Positions 43,236-53,507 of a stretch of 64,000 bases of DNA are shown piece by piece. This DNA is from an uncultured Poribacteria bacterium (GTDB lineage: Bacteria; Poribacteria; WGA-4E; WGA-3G), in NCBI GenBank assembly GCA_951828515.1, contig OX639992.1:5558217-5622216 (forward strand), written 5' to 3'. Numbering within the stretch: position 1 is the first letter of the stretch; each line of letters opens with the position of its first letter. Below the pieces are notes generated by a model. That model saw only the letters and a list, made by a program, of their open reading frames with translations. It had not been told where the DNA came from and did no database searches. A program made the position numbers and the translations under genes.

Positions 43236-44777
43236 TCAACACAGCGATGCCCGCTGCAAAAGTTCGGGGTTTGCAAAAGCAGTATGGGGTGCTCCATCGA
43301 AAATCAATTCGCCATCCCGCAATAGGAGGACACGGTCGGCATATTTTAGGGTGAGTTCTGTGTCGTGTGTTGCGAAAATGAGGGTCTTATTTTCACTCCG
43401 GATTTCGTCGCAGAGTTCATCCATCAACTGGTGGAGATGTTGGGCATCTTGACCCGTGGTGGGTTCATCGAGAAGGAAAAGATCAGGGTGTAGTGAAGAG
43501 GTGGCGGCAACAGCAGTGCGTTGACGCTGTCCCCGAGACAGCGAATAGGGTGCCTCCAAATCAAGATCTCGTAAGTCAAATCGCTCAAGTGTCCCATCGA
43601 CCCTATCTTCGAGCGTCTGTGCCGGGAATTTCAGGTTTATGGGACCGAAAGCCACCTCAGCGCGAACCGTCTCCGCCTGTAGCAATAGATCTGGATCTTG
43701 AAAAACGATACCAACTTTACCTGCTAACTGATGAAGTTTCATACGACTGGACGATTTGCCAGCAATGATAACCTGCCCTGTCGTCGGACGTAGCAAACCT
43801 GCAATGAGGTGAATCAAGGTCGTCTTCCCAGAACCGTTCGCGCCCATAATAGCAAGCACTTCCCCACGCGGCACTTCGCAGGAAATTGATCGCACCGTAT
43901 CCTTATCCGTGTTCGGATAACTGAATTGGAGTCCTCGGATGCTGAGAAGAGAGGTCTGAGGCGTCGTTTCATAAGCATCTTTTTGGGATACATCTGAAAG
44001 GGTCGATAGCGGCATGTCTACTGAGGATTCCATGATTTTCGGAATCTGTACACCCAGACGCTGATATGGAGTGATATCCTGAAACGCCTCTGCGTCGGGC
44101 AGATCCAGATGGAGTTGCCCTTCGTGCATCAGCCATACGTAGTCACACATCGGAGCAACTTCCTTGGTTCGATGGGTTGCCAAGACGACTGTTATCCCTA
44201 ACTCCGTATTCAACTGCGTGACGATACCGAGGATATCGCGTGTCCCCCGTGGATCAAGATGACTCGTTGGTTCATCTAACAGCAGGACTTGTGGTTGCAT
44301 CGCGCAGACAGCCGCGAGAGCAACACGCTGTTTTTGACCACCTGAAAGCGATGATATCTCCCGTGATGCAAAGTCAGCGAGTCCTACCTGTTTTAAGGCG
44401 ACAGCGATCCGTTCTTTAATTTTTGGGGGAGGGAAACCGAGATTTTCGAGTCCAAAGGCGATTTCGTCTTCAACTCGCGTGCAAAAAAGTTGATCGTCGG
44501 GATTTTGGAAGAGGAGAGCAACCTGTTGACATGTGATAGCCAATGGCTGGGCAGCGATGTCTTTACCGTCAAGACGGACCGTCCCAGTGAGTGTTCCTGC
44601 CGAAGCATGCGGAATCAAACCGTTCAGGGTCCGCAGCAAAGTAGATTTACCACATCCTGTTGGACCCGTCAGCAACACAAAAGCACCGGAAGGCACACGC
44701 GTTGTAATACCGCGCAACGTCGGGATCTCACGGCTCGGGTAGGTAAAACCGAGATTCTCTATCTCAATAGACACCAT
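43236..44777 (-). CDS. ECF-type ABC transporter ATPase, two fused nucleotide-binding domains
   Basis: About 513 residues from ATG 44777 (an upstream TTG would overlap the previous gene). Two full ABC domains: domain 1 with LTGPTGCGKSTLLRTLNG, the ECF-type Q-loop LFQNPDDQLFCTRVEDEIAFG, LSGGQKQR and VLLLDEPTSHLDP; domain 2 with IMGANGSGKTTLIHLIAG, GIVFQDPDLLLQAETVRAEVAFGP, LSRGQRQR (signature S-R-G instead of S-G-G) and LFLLDEPTTGQD. This is the EcfA1-EcfA2 arrangement of vitamin and cobalt/nickel importers (like YkoD). No EcfT or S component lies nearby. It starts 8 bases after the B12/radical-SAM gene, which tempts a cobalamin or cofactor link (inference). Confidence 0.92.
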   Translation of the reverse strand: MVSIEIENLGFTYPSREIPTLRGITTRVPSGAFVLLTGPTGCGKSTLLRTLNGLIPHASAGTLTGTVRLDGKDIAAQPLAITCQQVALLFQNPDDQLFCTRVEDEIAFGLENLGFPPPKIKERIAVALKQVGLADFASREISSLSGGQKQRVALAAVCAMQPQVLLLDEPTSHLDPRGTRDILGIVTQLNTELGITVVLATHRTKEVAPMCDYVWLMHEGQLHLDLPDAEAFQDITPYQRLGVQIPKIMESSVDMPLSTLSDVSQKDAYETTPQTSLLSIRGLQFSYPNTDKDTVRSISCEVPRGEVLAIMGANGSGKTTLIHLIAGLLRPTTGQVIIAGKSSSRMKLHQLAGKVGIVFQDPDLLLQAETVRAEVAFGPINLKFPAQTLEDRVDGTLERFDLRDLDLEAPYSLSRGQRQRTAVAATSSLHPDLFLLDEPTTGQDAQHLHQLMDELCDEIRSENKTLIFATHDTELTLKYADRVLLLRDGELIFDGAPHTAFANPELLQRASLC

Positions 44778-44784
44778 GGTCTGA

Positions 44785-46788
44785 CTAACCGAGTCCTTCA
44801 ATCTGTACAGGGACAGAACCGAAAAGTTGCTCTAAATGCCGCTGAACGGAGTCTCGGAAAGTGTCAAAGGTTTCTTGGGCGTTCTGCTTGAAATCGTCGG
44901 TATGATACTTGAAATTACTATGGAGTTGTGCCTGCTGAGCACGCACACGGGCAAAGACACTGTGAACATACGCTTGTAATTCACCGAGCCGTTCAGTCTG
45001 TGCTCTTGCGAAAGTACCGACTGCGGCTTTGAAAGCAGCGAATTCCGCCTCTAAGTACTCCTTGAACATTGATTGCTGAAAACCGACAAGTGCACTGTGT
45101 GCAGCATATTGAAAGTCCTTGTGAATCGCATTGTACTGCGTCTTAATTCGGGGGAAAAGCTGTCGTGAATAGTTCTGGAATTCACGCATCGGATCGCCTT
45201 GAGCGTCCACAAACTGTGGAATTTTCTCTTTGAATGTGTCCATCTCATGATTTAAGAAACTTCTGAAATCCTCAACAGCAACAGTATAACGCGTTGTCTT
45301 CTCCAAGTGGTAACCCATAACCGCTAATCGCACAGCTTCTGGGAACATCTTCGGATAGTCTTTGAGTGTCTTCAGCAAATACCGGGCGTACTCCACCCCT
45401 TGCTTGGAGAAAAGTTGTCGCTGAATGGATCGGGCAAATGCCAAGGCTTCCTCTTTGGTAATCGACCTCACATTGCGAGGGGTGTAAGGCATGTGCTCAA
45501 GCAACGTCAAACACCGCGCAAAATAGTTCTTTAAGGTCGGATCATAGAGCGTTGAAATAACCCGCCGATATTCTGATATAAGCTCGTCGCGCGGCATTTC
45601 AGGAACAAAATTGAGGCTCATGTCGGTATTATTTCCGCTGGATTCTACAAGCAACCGATCTTCTTGCTTCAACCGATGCCAGAGGTCTGTCTCCTTGAGA
45701 GCAGTCAGCAAACCTGCCATCGCCATTGGGATACCGGCTTCCTGAATAAAATTGATGTGAGAATCAAATTCGGTATCACCATCAAGCCCGATAATAAACC
45801 CGCCTGTGACCTCCATCCCCCTGCTTTGTATCTGCCTAATCGCCCGCAATAGGTAACTCCCGGCTTCCTCCTCTTTGCTGGTGTTTTGTCCTTTGGAGGT
45901 GCTGAGGAGTGCTTCATCATTAGGCGTTTCAATGCCGAGGAATACCATGTTGAACCCTGCTTCACTCATTGCGTCAAGCATCTCAGGGATCTCAACGAGG
46001 TTTACGCTGGCTTCAGTGAAGAGTGAGAAGGGGAATTGGCGTTCCTCTTGCCACTTTTGCACAGCAGGCAGTAAACGCATTGCATCACGCTTGTTACCGA
46101 TAAAATTGTCATCAACAACAAACATCGCACCATCCCAACCGAGTTTATAGAGAAGTTCAAACTCAGAAAGCATCTGTTCATTGCTTTTGGTGCGTGGCAC
46201 GCGCCCGAACAACTTCGTAATGTCGCAAAATTCGCAATTGAAAGGACACCCACGCGAAAACTGGAGTGCCATTGACCCGTAAGAATTGATGTCAATAAGG
46301 TCGTAGCGAGGCGGAGGTGTTATCGTGATATCCGGTTTCCGCTTCTCACGATAGATTTCCTGTGCAGAGCCACTTTCAAAATCAGTTAAGAACTCTTCAA
46401 AGATCTCCTCAACTTCACCGAAGAGGAAATGGTCGATCTCGGCATCGGTTTCCTCTTTGATATTATCATAGTAGGAAGTCGGGTGCGGTCCACCCGCGAT
46501 GATAGGGACTCCTGCTCGATTACAGCGTTCGGCAACTTCATAAAGAGAGTCTTTTTGAACAATCATTGTCGATGTCAGCACTACATCCGCCCACTCAAGA
46601 TGCGCATCCGTCAGCGGTTCAATATTTATATCAACGACTTTTAAGTTATAATTCTTCGGGAACATTCCGGCGATAGTCAACAATCCAAGAGGGGGCATCG
46701 ACGATTTTTTACCAAGAAATTCCAAAGCGTATTTAAAGCCCCAATAGGATGGCGGGAATTTTGGATAAACAAATAAAGCATTTCGCAT
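44785..46788 (-). CDS. B12-binding radical SAM protein (DUF4070, HpnP-like) with long helical C-terminus
   Basis: 667 residues. An N-terminal B12-binding-like domain (MPPLGLLTIAGMFP, VVLTSTMIVQKDSLYEV, IIAGGPHPT) is followed by the radical SAM core with CPFNCEFC (Cys181, 185, 188), GRVPRTKSNEQML, WDGAMFVVDDNFIGNK and FLGIETPN, then the DUF4070 region (GFIIGLDGDTEFDSHINFIQEAGIPMAMAGLLTAL, RSITKEEALAFARS). This set is typical of hopanoid methylase HpnP-like and related enzymes. The last ~140 residues are an unusual amphipathic helical tail rich in Phe and Gln (FARAQTERLGELQAYVHSVFA), perhaps for membrane or lipid contact. Substrate unknown. Confidence 0.9.
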   Translation of the reverse strand: MRNALFVYPKFPPSYWGFKYALEFLGKKSSMPPLGLLTIAGMFPKNYNLKVVDINIEPLTDAHLEWADVVLTSTMIVQKDSLYEVAERCNRAGVPIIAGGPHPTSYYDNIKEETDAEIDHFLFGEVEEIFEEFLTDFESGSAQEIYREKRKPDITITPPPRYDLIDINSYGSMALQFSRGCPFNCEFCDITKLFGRVPRTKSNEQMLSEFELLYKLGWDGAMFVVDDNFIGNKRDAMRLLPAVQKWQEERQFPFSLFTEASVNLVEIPEMLDAMSEAGFNMVFLGIETPNDEALLSTSKGQNTSKEEEAGSYLLRAIRQIQSRGMEVTGGFIIGLDGDTEFDSHINFIQEAGIPMAMAGLLTALKETDLWHRLKQEDRLLVESSGNNTDMSLNFVPEMPRDELISEYRRVISTLYDPTLKNYFARCLTLLEHMPYTPRNVRSITKEEALAFARSIQRQLFSKQGVEYARYLLKTLKDYPKMFPEAVRLAVMGYHLEKTTRYTVAVEDFRSFLNHEMDTFKEKIPQFVDAQGDPMREFQNYSRQLFPRIKTQYNAIHKDFQYAAHSALVGFQQSMFKEYLEAEFAAFKAAVGTFARAQTERLGELQAYVHSVFARVRAQQAQLHSNFKYHTDDFKQNAQETFDTFRDSVQRHLEQLFGSVPVQIEGLG

Positions 46789-46878
46789 GATATATATCTA
46801 TCTCCTTGTGGGCGTAACTCTCATGTCCATATTGCAAAATTTTCTGAATAATTTATAAATTTAACGACTCTTACCAAT

Positions 46879-46907
46879 ATGATACCACAATTTCAAATTT
46901 TTATCAA
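46879..46907 (-). promoter_or_regulatory. Putative promoter for the radical SAM/ECF ATPase operon
   Basis: Minus strand: TTGATA (46902-46907), 17 bases, TATCAT (46879-46884), about 90 bases before the start codon, within an AT-rich divergent spacer to the Omp85 gene. The rest of the spacer (46789-47063) shows no ORF. Confidence 0.45.
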
Positions 46908-47063
46908 GTTTTTTTTGCGGTTAACTCATCACGTGTTTAACTGGAGATTGTATTCTCACGAGGTCAAATCAAGAGACAACTCTTACAGAAACGTTGGTTT
47001 GCCCGTAGCATGCATGTTAAAATTATTTCCGATGTAGTGGTGCTAATCTAATGGAGCGTATAG

Positions 47064-49001
47064 ATGTATAGATCCCAACTTCCACAGTTCATGCTCATTT
47101 TCAGCGGACTCTTCTTATGTTTGACGAGTCATGCACAAACAGTGTTGGACGAATTAGATGATCCGAACCAGAGTACCTCTTCGGCAAACGCGATAACACC
47201 AGAAAACGAACCAGAGGAGAAAACACACCCATACTACCGTATTCGGCATCTCCGTTTCACAGGAAATAAACATTTAGATGAAAAAAAACTGATAACGCTA
47301 TTCGGATGGAAGCAAGAAAAACCGTATTCGCGTGAGGAAATTATAGAAGGATTTGAACGTATCGTAGCGGAGTATCGAGACGCAGGCTTCATTTTCGCAG
47401 AAACATCTCCGAACATCACAGCGATTTCTGAAGAGGAACCAATCAACAGCGAAACATCCGTGTCTATTACGGTAGAAATTGTTGAAGGCAAAACGCTCCG
47501 TACCGGGAAGTTAACAGTTTCGGGAAACCAACGCTTTTCGGAACCCGAAATTCGAGATCAACTCGGTATAAAAGCGGGAAAACTGTTTACACAGGTGGCA
47601 TTGGAACAGGGAATTGAACGCATCCAAACTCTGTACAGTGAACACGGATATCCGAAAATTGAGATTGAACCTAAGAATATTCAGCTGTCGCCAGAAACAG
47701 GCACCATCAATTTTGAGTTGAATATTCGGGAAGGTACAGAGATTCGGATTGGTGAGATCAAAGTAAGCGGACTCAAGAAAACAAAAACGGCGGTAGTCCT
47801 TCGGGAAATCCACGTAAAACCGAACGATAACTTTAAGCAACGTGACATAGACACAAGCTACCGTCGTTTGCGAAATCTGGGATATTTCTATCAAGTGAAT
47901 CCGAATGTGTTGGAAGCAGGTGAAACAGAAGATCGTATCAATTTCCATGCGCGAGTAACCGAAGCGCGAACAGGACAACTGAGTGGGGTTATCGGATATG
48001 CCCCACCAGATTCAGACGCTGACGCAGCCCCACAACTCACTGGCGTGCTTGAAGCCCGCGAAACCAACCTGTTAGGAACAGGCAGACAGGTTAACCTTTA
48101 TTGGAAATCCGGTCTGCTGAAGATCTTACGCCTCGGCTACGCAGAACCGTGGATATTTGGCAAACCGCTAACCATCGGCATAGAATACGGGCAGCTCCAA
48201 CAACGCACTCCCGATAGAGGGCAACTCCAAGGTTTTCCTGATAATGCCTCAGAAACCGTTTCCGAAGAACAATCGGGCAACGTGAGTGCGACAACGGACT
48301 TCGGACGTGTCTTTGAAGGGATTATGACATTGGGATACAAACGGATCAATGTGCCAAATGTTGCTCCGCCTTCAGGGACACCCCCACCACTTGATTTCCA
48401 AACGCCGGTTTTCTCCGAGCCACGCGCTGTTTCACCCATCGAACCTACACCATATATCGGCACGAAATACAGCGTCACCCTCCGGTTGACACGGGACACC
48501 CGTGACTATTTTCTGAATCCGACACGCGGACGGCGTGATAGCATCGTCTTTGAAGTGTCACGGAGCGATTTTCGTCTTCGGAAAGCGTGGCTTTCTCTAC
48601 AGCAATATTTCCCAACATGGCGGAAACAGACTGTTGCCGTTGAACTCCACGGTGCCGCCACATGGGGTGTTAATATCCCGCCAACCGAACTTTTCTATCT
48701 CGGGGGTGCGACTACTTTGCGCGGGTACGATGAAGATTGGTTTTCTGGACCGCGCCGTGTGTATACCAACCTCGAATACCGATTTCTTGTCGGACCCGAC
48801 TCCCAGATTTTCGTCTTCACCGATTTAGGTGCTGTAACCTTGATTGAAACGCCATCCGTTTTTGATACACTCCGAGTCGGTTACGGATTTGGGGCGCGTC
48901 TTGAATCAAGAGGCGGTATCCTACGCATCAATTATGGACTTGCGGCAGGAGACTCCCTATTGCGCGGAAAAATCCATGTTAACCTCGGCGCGGCATTTTA
49001 G
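47064..49001 (+). CDS. BamA/Omp85-family outer-membrane protein with three POTRA domains
   Basis: 645 residues. Signal peptide (MLIFSGLFLCLTSHA), an acidic linker, then three POTRA domains (YRIRHLRFTGNKHLDEKKLI; LRTGKLTVSGNQRFSEPEIRDQL; IRIGEIKVSGLKKTKTAVVLREI) and a 16-strand barrel with the family's conserved ELFYLGGATTLRGYDEDW (L-R-G-Y, equivalent to the V-R-G-F loop), ending in Phe (HVNLGAAF). BamA has five POTRAs and is essential; three POTRAs and a shorter length fit either a lineage-specific BamA or a TamA-like translocation protein. GGAG precedes ATG. It is divergently transcribed from the radical SAM operon; no bam partner genes are adjacent. Confidence 0.9.
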   Translation: MYRSQLPQFMLIFSGLFLCLTSHAQTVLDELDDPNQSTSSANAITPENEPEEKTHPYYRIRHLRFTGNKHLDEKKLITLFGWKQEKPYSREEIIEGFERIVAEYRDAGFIFAETSPNITAISEEEPINSETSVSITVEIVEGKTLRTGKLTVSGNQRFSEPEIRDQLGIKAGKLFTQVALEQGIERIQTLYSEHGYPKIEIEPKNIQLSPETGTINFELNIREGTEIRIGEIKVSGLKKTKTAVVLREIHVKPNDNFKQRDIDTSYRRLRNLGYFYQVNPNVLEAGETEDRINFHARVTEARTGQLSGVIGYAPPDSDADAAPQLTGVLEARETNLLGTGRQVNLYWKSGLLKILRLGYAEPWIFGKPLTIGIEYGQLQQRTPDRGQLQGFPDNASETVSEEQSGNVSATTDFGRVFEGIMTLGYKRINVPNVAPPSGTPPPLDFQTPVFSEPRAVSPIEPTPYIGTKYSVTLRLTRDTRDYFLNPTRGRRDSIVFEVSRSDFRLRKAWLSLQQYFPTWRKQTVAVELHGAATWGVNIPPTELFYLGGATTLRGYDEDWFSGPRRVYTNLEYRFLVGPDSQIFVFTDLGAVTLIETPSVFDTLRVGYGFGARLESRGGILRINYGLAAGDSLLRGKIHVNLGAAF

Positions 49002-49016
49002 CGTCTACCTTTTAAT

Positions 49017-49045
49017 TTGCCAAGCGCGAAAATATGTTATAAAAT
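49017..49045 (+). promoter_or_regulatory. Putative promoter for pckG
   Basis: TTGCCA, 17 bases, TAAAAT; the leader contains AGGAGGT seven bases before the start codon of the PEPCK gene. Confidence 0.45.
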
Positions 49046-49090
49046 ATATAGGAGCAGTCGTAGACGTAATTTAACAATTAGGAGGTTTAG

Positions 49091-50884
49091 ATGACCAAAA
49101 ATAAGAAATTGCAGAGTTGGGTCGAAGAAGCCGCCGCGCTCTGCCAACCCGATTCTATCTACTGGTGTGATGGCTCTGAAGAAGAAAACGATCGACTCTG
49201 CGAAGAATTAGTTCAAAAAGGGACATTTGTTCGCTTGGATCCCGAAAAACGTCCAGGAAGTTACCTCGCGCGTTCCAGTCCTGCTGATGTCGCACGCGTT
49301 GAAGACCGAACGTTTATCTGTGCAAAAACCCCACTTGAAGCAGGCCCCACAAACAACTGGCACGATCCGAATGAGATGAAGGAAACGCTCAAAGGACTTT
49401 TCAAGGGTTGCATGAAAGGCAGGACGATGTACGTTGTGCCGTTCAGCATGGGACCGCTCGGTTCACCTATCTCACATATCGGTGTTGAAATTAGCGATTC
49501 CCCTTACGTCGTCGTCAACATGCGGATCATGACCCGCATGGGCAGTGCTGTATTAGATGCCTTAGGCGAAGATGGCGACTTTGTACCGTGTCTACACTCC
49601 GTCGGTATGCCCCTTGAATCTGGACAGGATGACGTTGTGTGGCCCTGCGATCCGGATAACAAATATATCGTACATTTCCCCGAGGAACGTTCCATCTGGT
49701 CCTACGGTAGCGGCTATGGTGGGAACGCGCTGCTCGGTAAAAAATGTTATGCCCTCCGTATCGCCTCTATCATGGCGAAAAACGATGGATGGATGGCAGA
49801 ACACATGCTCATTTTGGGATTAACGAGTCCGGAAGGCGAGAAAACCTATATCGCTGCGGCGTTCCCAAGTGCCTGTGGTAAGACGAACCTTGCAATGCTC
49901 ACGCCAACAATACCGGGTTGGAAAGCGGAAACGATCGGGGATGACATCGCATGGATGAAATTCGGTGAAGACGGAAGACTCTACGCGATTAACCCAGAAG
50001 CTGGCTTTTTCGGTGTTGCCCCCGGCACGTCAATGGACACCAACCCGAATGCGATGCACACGCTCGCCTCAAACTCGATCTTCACGAACGCCGCCCTCAC
50101 AGAGGATACCGATGTCTGGTGGGAAGAGATGCGCGAAGATCCACCGGAAACGGTCACAAGTTGGCTCGGTGAAGAGTGGCACCCCGGTGATGAAAAGACA
50201 GCGGCACACCCGAACGCACGATATACAACTCCTGCGGCGCAGTGCCCGATAATCGATCCGAATTGGGAAAACCCAAACGGTGTTCCAATTTCAGCGATCC
50301 TCTTCGGTGGACGACGCGCTTCTACTGTCCCCCTCGCGTTTGAAGCCTTTGACTGGCAGCACGGGACCTTTATCGGCTCTATCGCTTCTTCTGAACGCAC
50401 AGCAGCTGCCGCCGGTACAGTCGGTGAACTCCGACGCGATCCGATGGCGATGCTGCCGTTCTGCGGATACAACATGGGTGATTACTTCGCACACTGGTTG
50501 GAGATGGGTAAAAACACCGATGCCAGCAAATTGCCGAAGATTTTCTACGTCAATTGGTTCCGTAAAGATGCCGACGGTGGATGGCTCTGGCCCGGCTTTG
50601 GCGAAAACAGTCGTGTGCTTAAGTGGATCGTGGAACGTGTCTCTGGCAAGGGACAGGCAGTTGAAACACCCATCGGTCACCTACCTGCCCCCGGTGCTAT
50701 CGATACCAACGGATTAGACGTAACAGACGAACAGATGGCAGAACTTCTGAACGTCAATGTCGAAGAATGGCTCAACGAAATTGAATCCATTCGGGAACAT
50801 TACGCACGCTTTGAGGAAACACTGCCTGAAGCATTATCCGATGAATTGGCGGCGTTAGAAGCACGCTTGCGCGAAAAGCAATAA
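49091..50884 (+). CDS. pckG: Phosphoenolpyruvate carboxykinase, GTP-type
   Basis: 597 residues, the usual length of the GTP-dependent enzyme. Clear motifs: [18 protein letters not shown] near the N-terminus, [32 protein letters not shown], the kinase loop with reactive Cys [13 protein letters not shown] (P-loop), [32 protein letters not shown], and RAST-type [25 protein letters not shown]. It converts oxaloacetate and GTP into phosphoenolpyruvate, CO2 and GDP, the entry step of gluconeogenesis, in the cytoplasm. Strong ribosome site (AGGAGGT). A terminator-like palindrome follows at 50899. Monocistronic by layout. Confidence 0.97.
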   Translation: MTKNKKLQSWVEEAAALCQPDSIYWCDGSEEENDRLCEELVQKGTFVRLDPEKRPGSYLARSSPADVARVEDRTFICAKTPLEAGPTNNWHDPNEMKETLKGLFKGCMKGRTMYVVPFSMGPLGSPISHIGVEISDSPYVVVNMRIMTRMGSAVLDALGEDGDFVPCLHSVGMPLESGQDDVVWPCDPDNKYIVHFPEERSIWSYGSGYGGNALLGKKCYALRIASIMAKNDGWMAEHMLILGLTSPEGEKTYIAAAFPSACGKTNLAMLTPTIPGWKAETIGDDIAWMKFGEDGRLYAINPEAGFFGVAPGTSMDTNPNAMHTLASNSIFTNAALTEDTDVWWEEMREDPPETVTSWLGEEWHPGDEKTAAHPNARYTTPAAQCPIIDPNWENPNGVPISAILFGGRRASTVPLAFEAFDWQHGTFIGSIASSERTAAAAGTVGELRRDPMAMLPFCGYNMGDYFAHWLEMGKNTDASKLPKIFYVNWFRKDADGGWLWPGFGENSRVLKWIVERVSGKGQAVETPIGHLPAPGAIDTNGLDVTDEQMAELLNVNVEEWLNEIESIREHYARFEETLPEALSDELAALEARLREKQ

Positions 50885-50898
50885 ATCGACCGATCCCG

Positions 50899-50934
50899 AT
50901 TATAGGGCGAGGTCTCTGTGCCTCGCTCTATAAT
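50899..50934. terminator. Terminator-like palindrome after pckG
   Basis: ATTATAGGGCGAGG pairs with CCTCGCTCTATAAT (one mismatch) around an eight-base loop, 15 bases after the stop. AT-rich outer stem and following TAATTAATT resemble a bidirectional terminator. The remaining ~245 bases to the desaturase hold no accepted ORF. Confidence 0.55.
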
Positions 50935-51181
50935 TAATTGGAAATTCACAGATATTCACCGCAATACCTCGAACGACAGTCATCCGTCAATTGGAACATC
51001 TGTAAGGCAGCAGTATAAACAATTACTTTTTTGGCAAAATGTGGTATTCCTTAACGCCGGTATTTCATCAATCGCTGCGGTTTCCATTAAGATATGTCAC
51101 CGATGTGTACGGGTAAATTTTCAACGCCGCAAAACATAGTCGTTATGCGAGAAAGCTAAAAGCAAAAGGAACATAACAATA

Positions 51182-52366
51182 GTGTCTAGAGAAACAGAGA
51201 TTTCGGGTCCTTCCCATGAGGAGGACATTATTCACCCACGCGTCTTGCCTTTCATAATGGTCCACCTTGCCTGTTTTGCGATTTTCTGGGTGGACGTTCA
51301 ACCTATCGACTGGATTATATGTGGTGCGTTGTATGTTATCCGTATGTTCGGTATCACGGCTGGATATCATCGTTATTTTTCGCACCGTTCTTACAAAACA
51401 AGCCGAGGATTCCAATTCTTTCTGGCATTTCTGGGGCAGACTTCAGCGCAACGGGGTGCGCTTTGGTGGGCGGCGAAACACCGCGAACATCATAAACACT
51501 CCGATACAGAACAAGATATACACTCTCCAGTTAAACACGGATTCTGGTTTTCTCATGTGCTTTGGATTTTCTCGAAACGCGGGCAGACCGCAGATTACGG
51601 TATAATTAAGGATTTTCAGAAATATCCAGAACTCGTTTGGCTCAATAAATGGGACAGACTGCCACCTTTCCTATTAGGTGTTCTCGTTTGGGCGATCGCA
51701 GGTTGGTCGGGACTCATCGTAGGTTTCTTCGTGAGTACGGTGATCCTTTTTCACGGGACATTTACGATTAATTCTCTCTCTCACGTATTCGGGAAACAGC
51801 AGTATGCCACAGGCGACAATTCTCGCAACAACCTGTTTCTGGCTATCATCACACTGGGAGAAGGATGGCATAACAATCACCACCACTTCCCGAGTGCTAC
51901 GCCCCAAGGTTTTCATTGGTGGCAAATTGATGTCACGTATTATATTCTGAAAATTTTGTCATTCTTTAGAATCGTTTGGGATCTACGTTTACCGCCAGCG
52001 CATGTAGTAGAAGGTAAGCGCAAATTGTCGTTATCTACCATCGAAAATGCCGCCCAACAACTCGCTGCAAGTTTTTCAATTGAACATATCGGTAAAACGG
52101 TTTTGAAAACCTGGGCGCACACACCAAAGTTGGAAGAACTACGCAACCGTGCTCGCATCAGTCAATCAGAGGTAGAAGAATTCCTCAAAGAGATGAAAAT
52201 CCTTGAGTCGCCAGCAATTGCAAATCTGAAACATCGAGCACAAAAAATGTTTGCCCATATCCCATCGTTAAATCCAATCGTTGAACGAGCAAATCAGATC
52301 CTCGTTCAGGCTGTTTCAGTATGGTTAGTCCAAAACGATGTTCACGAAATAGGGGCTGCGGTGTAG
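51182..52366 (+). CDS. Membrane fatty acid (acyl-CoA/acyl-lipid) desaturase, delta-9 type
   Basis: 394 residues from GTG 51182 with AAAGGAAC upstream. Four membrane helices and the three histidine boxes of stearoyl-CoA-type desaturases: HRYFSH, HREHHKHSD and WHNNHHHFP, binding the di-iron centre. It introduces a cis double bond in membrane lipids, usually at C9. An extra C-terminal ~110 residues after KILSFFRIVWDL form amphipathic helices (ENAAQQLAASFSIEHIGKTVL), which goes beyond the usual ~300-residue bacterial enzyme. Electron donor genes are not adjacent; a Rieske-type ferredoxin gene lies at 57069. Confidence 0.92.
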   Translation: MSRETEISGPSHEEDIIHPRVLPFIMVHLACFAIFWVDVQPIDWIICGALYVIRMFGITAGYHRYFSHRSYKTSRGFQFFLAFLGQTSAQRGALWWAAKHREHHKHSDTEQDIHSPVKHGFWFSHVLWIFSKRGQTADYGIIKDFQKYPELVWLNKWDRLPPFLLGVLVWAIAGWSGLIVGFFVSTVILFHGTFTINSLSHVFGKQQYATGDNSRNNLFLAIITLGEGWHNNHHHFPSATPQGFHWWQIDVTYYILKILSFFRIVWDLRLPPAHVVEGKRKLSLSTIENAAQQLAASFSIEHIGKTVLKTWAHTPKLEELRNRARISQSEVEEFLKEMKILESPAIANLKHRAQKMFAHIPSLNPIVERANQILVQAVSVWLVQNDVHEIGAAV

Positions 52367-52595
52367 TGAATGTTGATGGGTTGAACTGAAGCGAAACCTA
52401 CCGCTGTTGCATCGGTACTTCGTGCAATAAGCCCGTTGACCATCATGAATTGAAATTCTATTGCCTCAAATCCAAGGTGTACGCATTGGATTTGGGGCAT
52501 TTTGTTATTACCGTTGACGCTGCTGGGAAAATATGATATTCTTAAATAGTAGTCAGTAATAGTAGTCAGTAAAACCACATGAAAGGAGTTGTCCA

Positions 52596-53492
52596 ATGGG
52601 AACAGAACAAAAATATCGTGTCGCACCGCCCGGGTTTACAGAAGAACAGTGGAAAACCTTTAACGAAGACGGAATTATTTTTATTGAGGACGCAATCTCC
52701 GATGCGGAGGTCCAAACCTATATTGACGCGATAGACCGCATCTCGGCAACCAGTCCAAAATATACGCCTGGGGGCTATCTGGGCATGGAGAACATCGTTG
52801 AACGCGACCCCGTTTTTACGAACCTCATTGATAATGAGCGTCATGTCGGTTATGCGTATGACCTGTTCGGGGAACTTTTGAAACTCCATCAAAGCCAATT
52901 TTTCCTGCGTCCACCCGGTGGGAAACAGTACAATATATGGCATCCGGACGGTGCGCGAGCACTACCTTATGGTGTGTTTTCACCCCAATTGCCGTTGCAA
53001 ATCAAGATTGGATATTGGCTAACCGATTTGCCGAAAGAGAAGATGGGCAACCTTGCCGTGCTACCCGGAAGCCATCGTCAGCAATATATGGACGGCTACG
53101 ATACACACAAAAGTATCCCAGGGGAAAAGGTCGTCTGCCCGCGCAAAGGCACAATGACGGTGATGCATTCCAGCATCTGGCATCGTGTGGAACCGAACGA
53201 GAGCGATGTGGTGCGTTACAATATCTTCGTTGCTTATTGTCCCTCTTGGATTACTCCGGCGGATCGGTTCCACTCTTCACCCGACTGGTTGGAGACACTT
53301 AACCGTGAACAACGTATCATCATGCGGAGTTATGGTCATGCGTATCACAATGCTAAACCCCCGGCGTCAGAGTTTCCGCTCTTCTTGGAACGCGAGACAG
53401 GTACCGAAGCAGATGTAGGCACGTATCAGGAGCACGTCCAGTTACATCGCCGTAAACGACAAACAATGCCAGAGAGACTTGCATCCCTGTAA
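52596..53492 (+). CDS. Phytanoyl-CoA dioxygenase (PhyH) family protein
   Basis: 298 residues, with ribosome site AAAGGAG. Canonical iron motif H116-P-D118 in NIWHPDGA and distal His196 in MHSSIWHRVEPN, plus MGNLAVLPGSHRQQ and an Arg (RYNIFVAY) for 2-oxoglutarate. No signal peptide. It hydroxylates an unknown small molecule in the cytoplasm using Fe(II), O2 and 2-oxoglutarate. Unlike the paralogue at 4231, the H-x-D is standard. Upstream lies a double AATAGTAGTCAGT repeat (about 52545-52572). Monocistronic, flanked by a MITE-like element downstream. Confidence 0.93.
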   Translation: MGTEQKYRVAPPGFTEEQWKTFNEDGIIFIEDAISDAEVQTYIDAIDRISATSPKYTPGGYLGMENIVERDPVFTNLIDNERHVGYAYDLFGELLKLHQSQFFLRPPGGKQYNIWHPDGARALPYGVFSPQLPLQIKIGYWLTDLPKEKMGNLAVLPGSHRQQYMDGYDTHKSIPGEKVVCPRKGTMTVMHSSIWHRVEPNESDVVRYNIFVAYCPSWITPADRFHSSPDWLETLNREQRIIMRSYGHAYHNAKPPASEFPLFLERETGTEADVGTYQEHVQLHRRKRQTMPERLASL

Positions 53493-53507
53493 AACAGGAG
53501 TTTCAAC

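Noticed and set aside
43236-44801. Considered as two separate ATPase genes
   Set aside because: One continuous frame with a plausible linker; double ECF ATPases of this size are known.
47511-47978. 155-codon minus-strand ORF opposite the Omp85 POTRA region
   Set aside because: Cys/Phe-rich shadow of a well-supported gene.
49981-50475. 164-codon minus-strand ORF opposite pckG
   Set aside because: Shadow of the PEPCK reading frame caused by codon bias.
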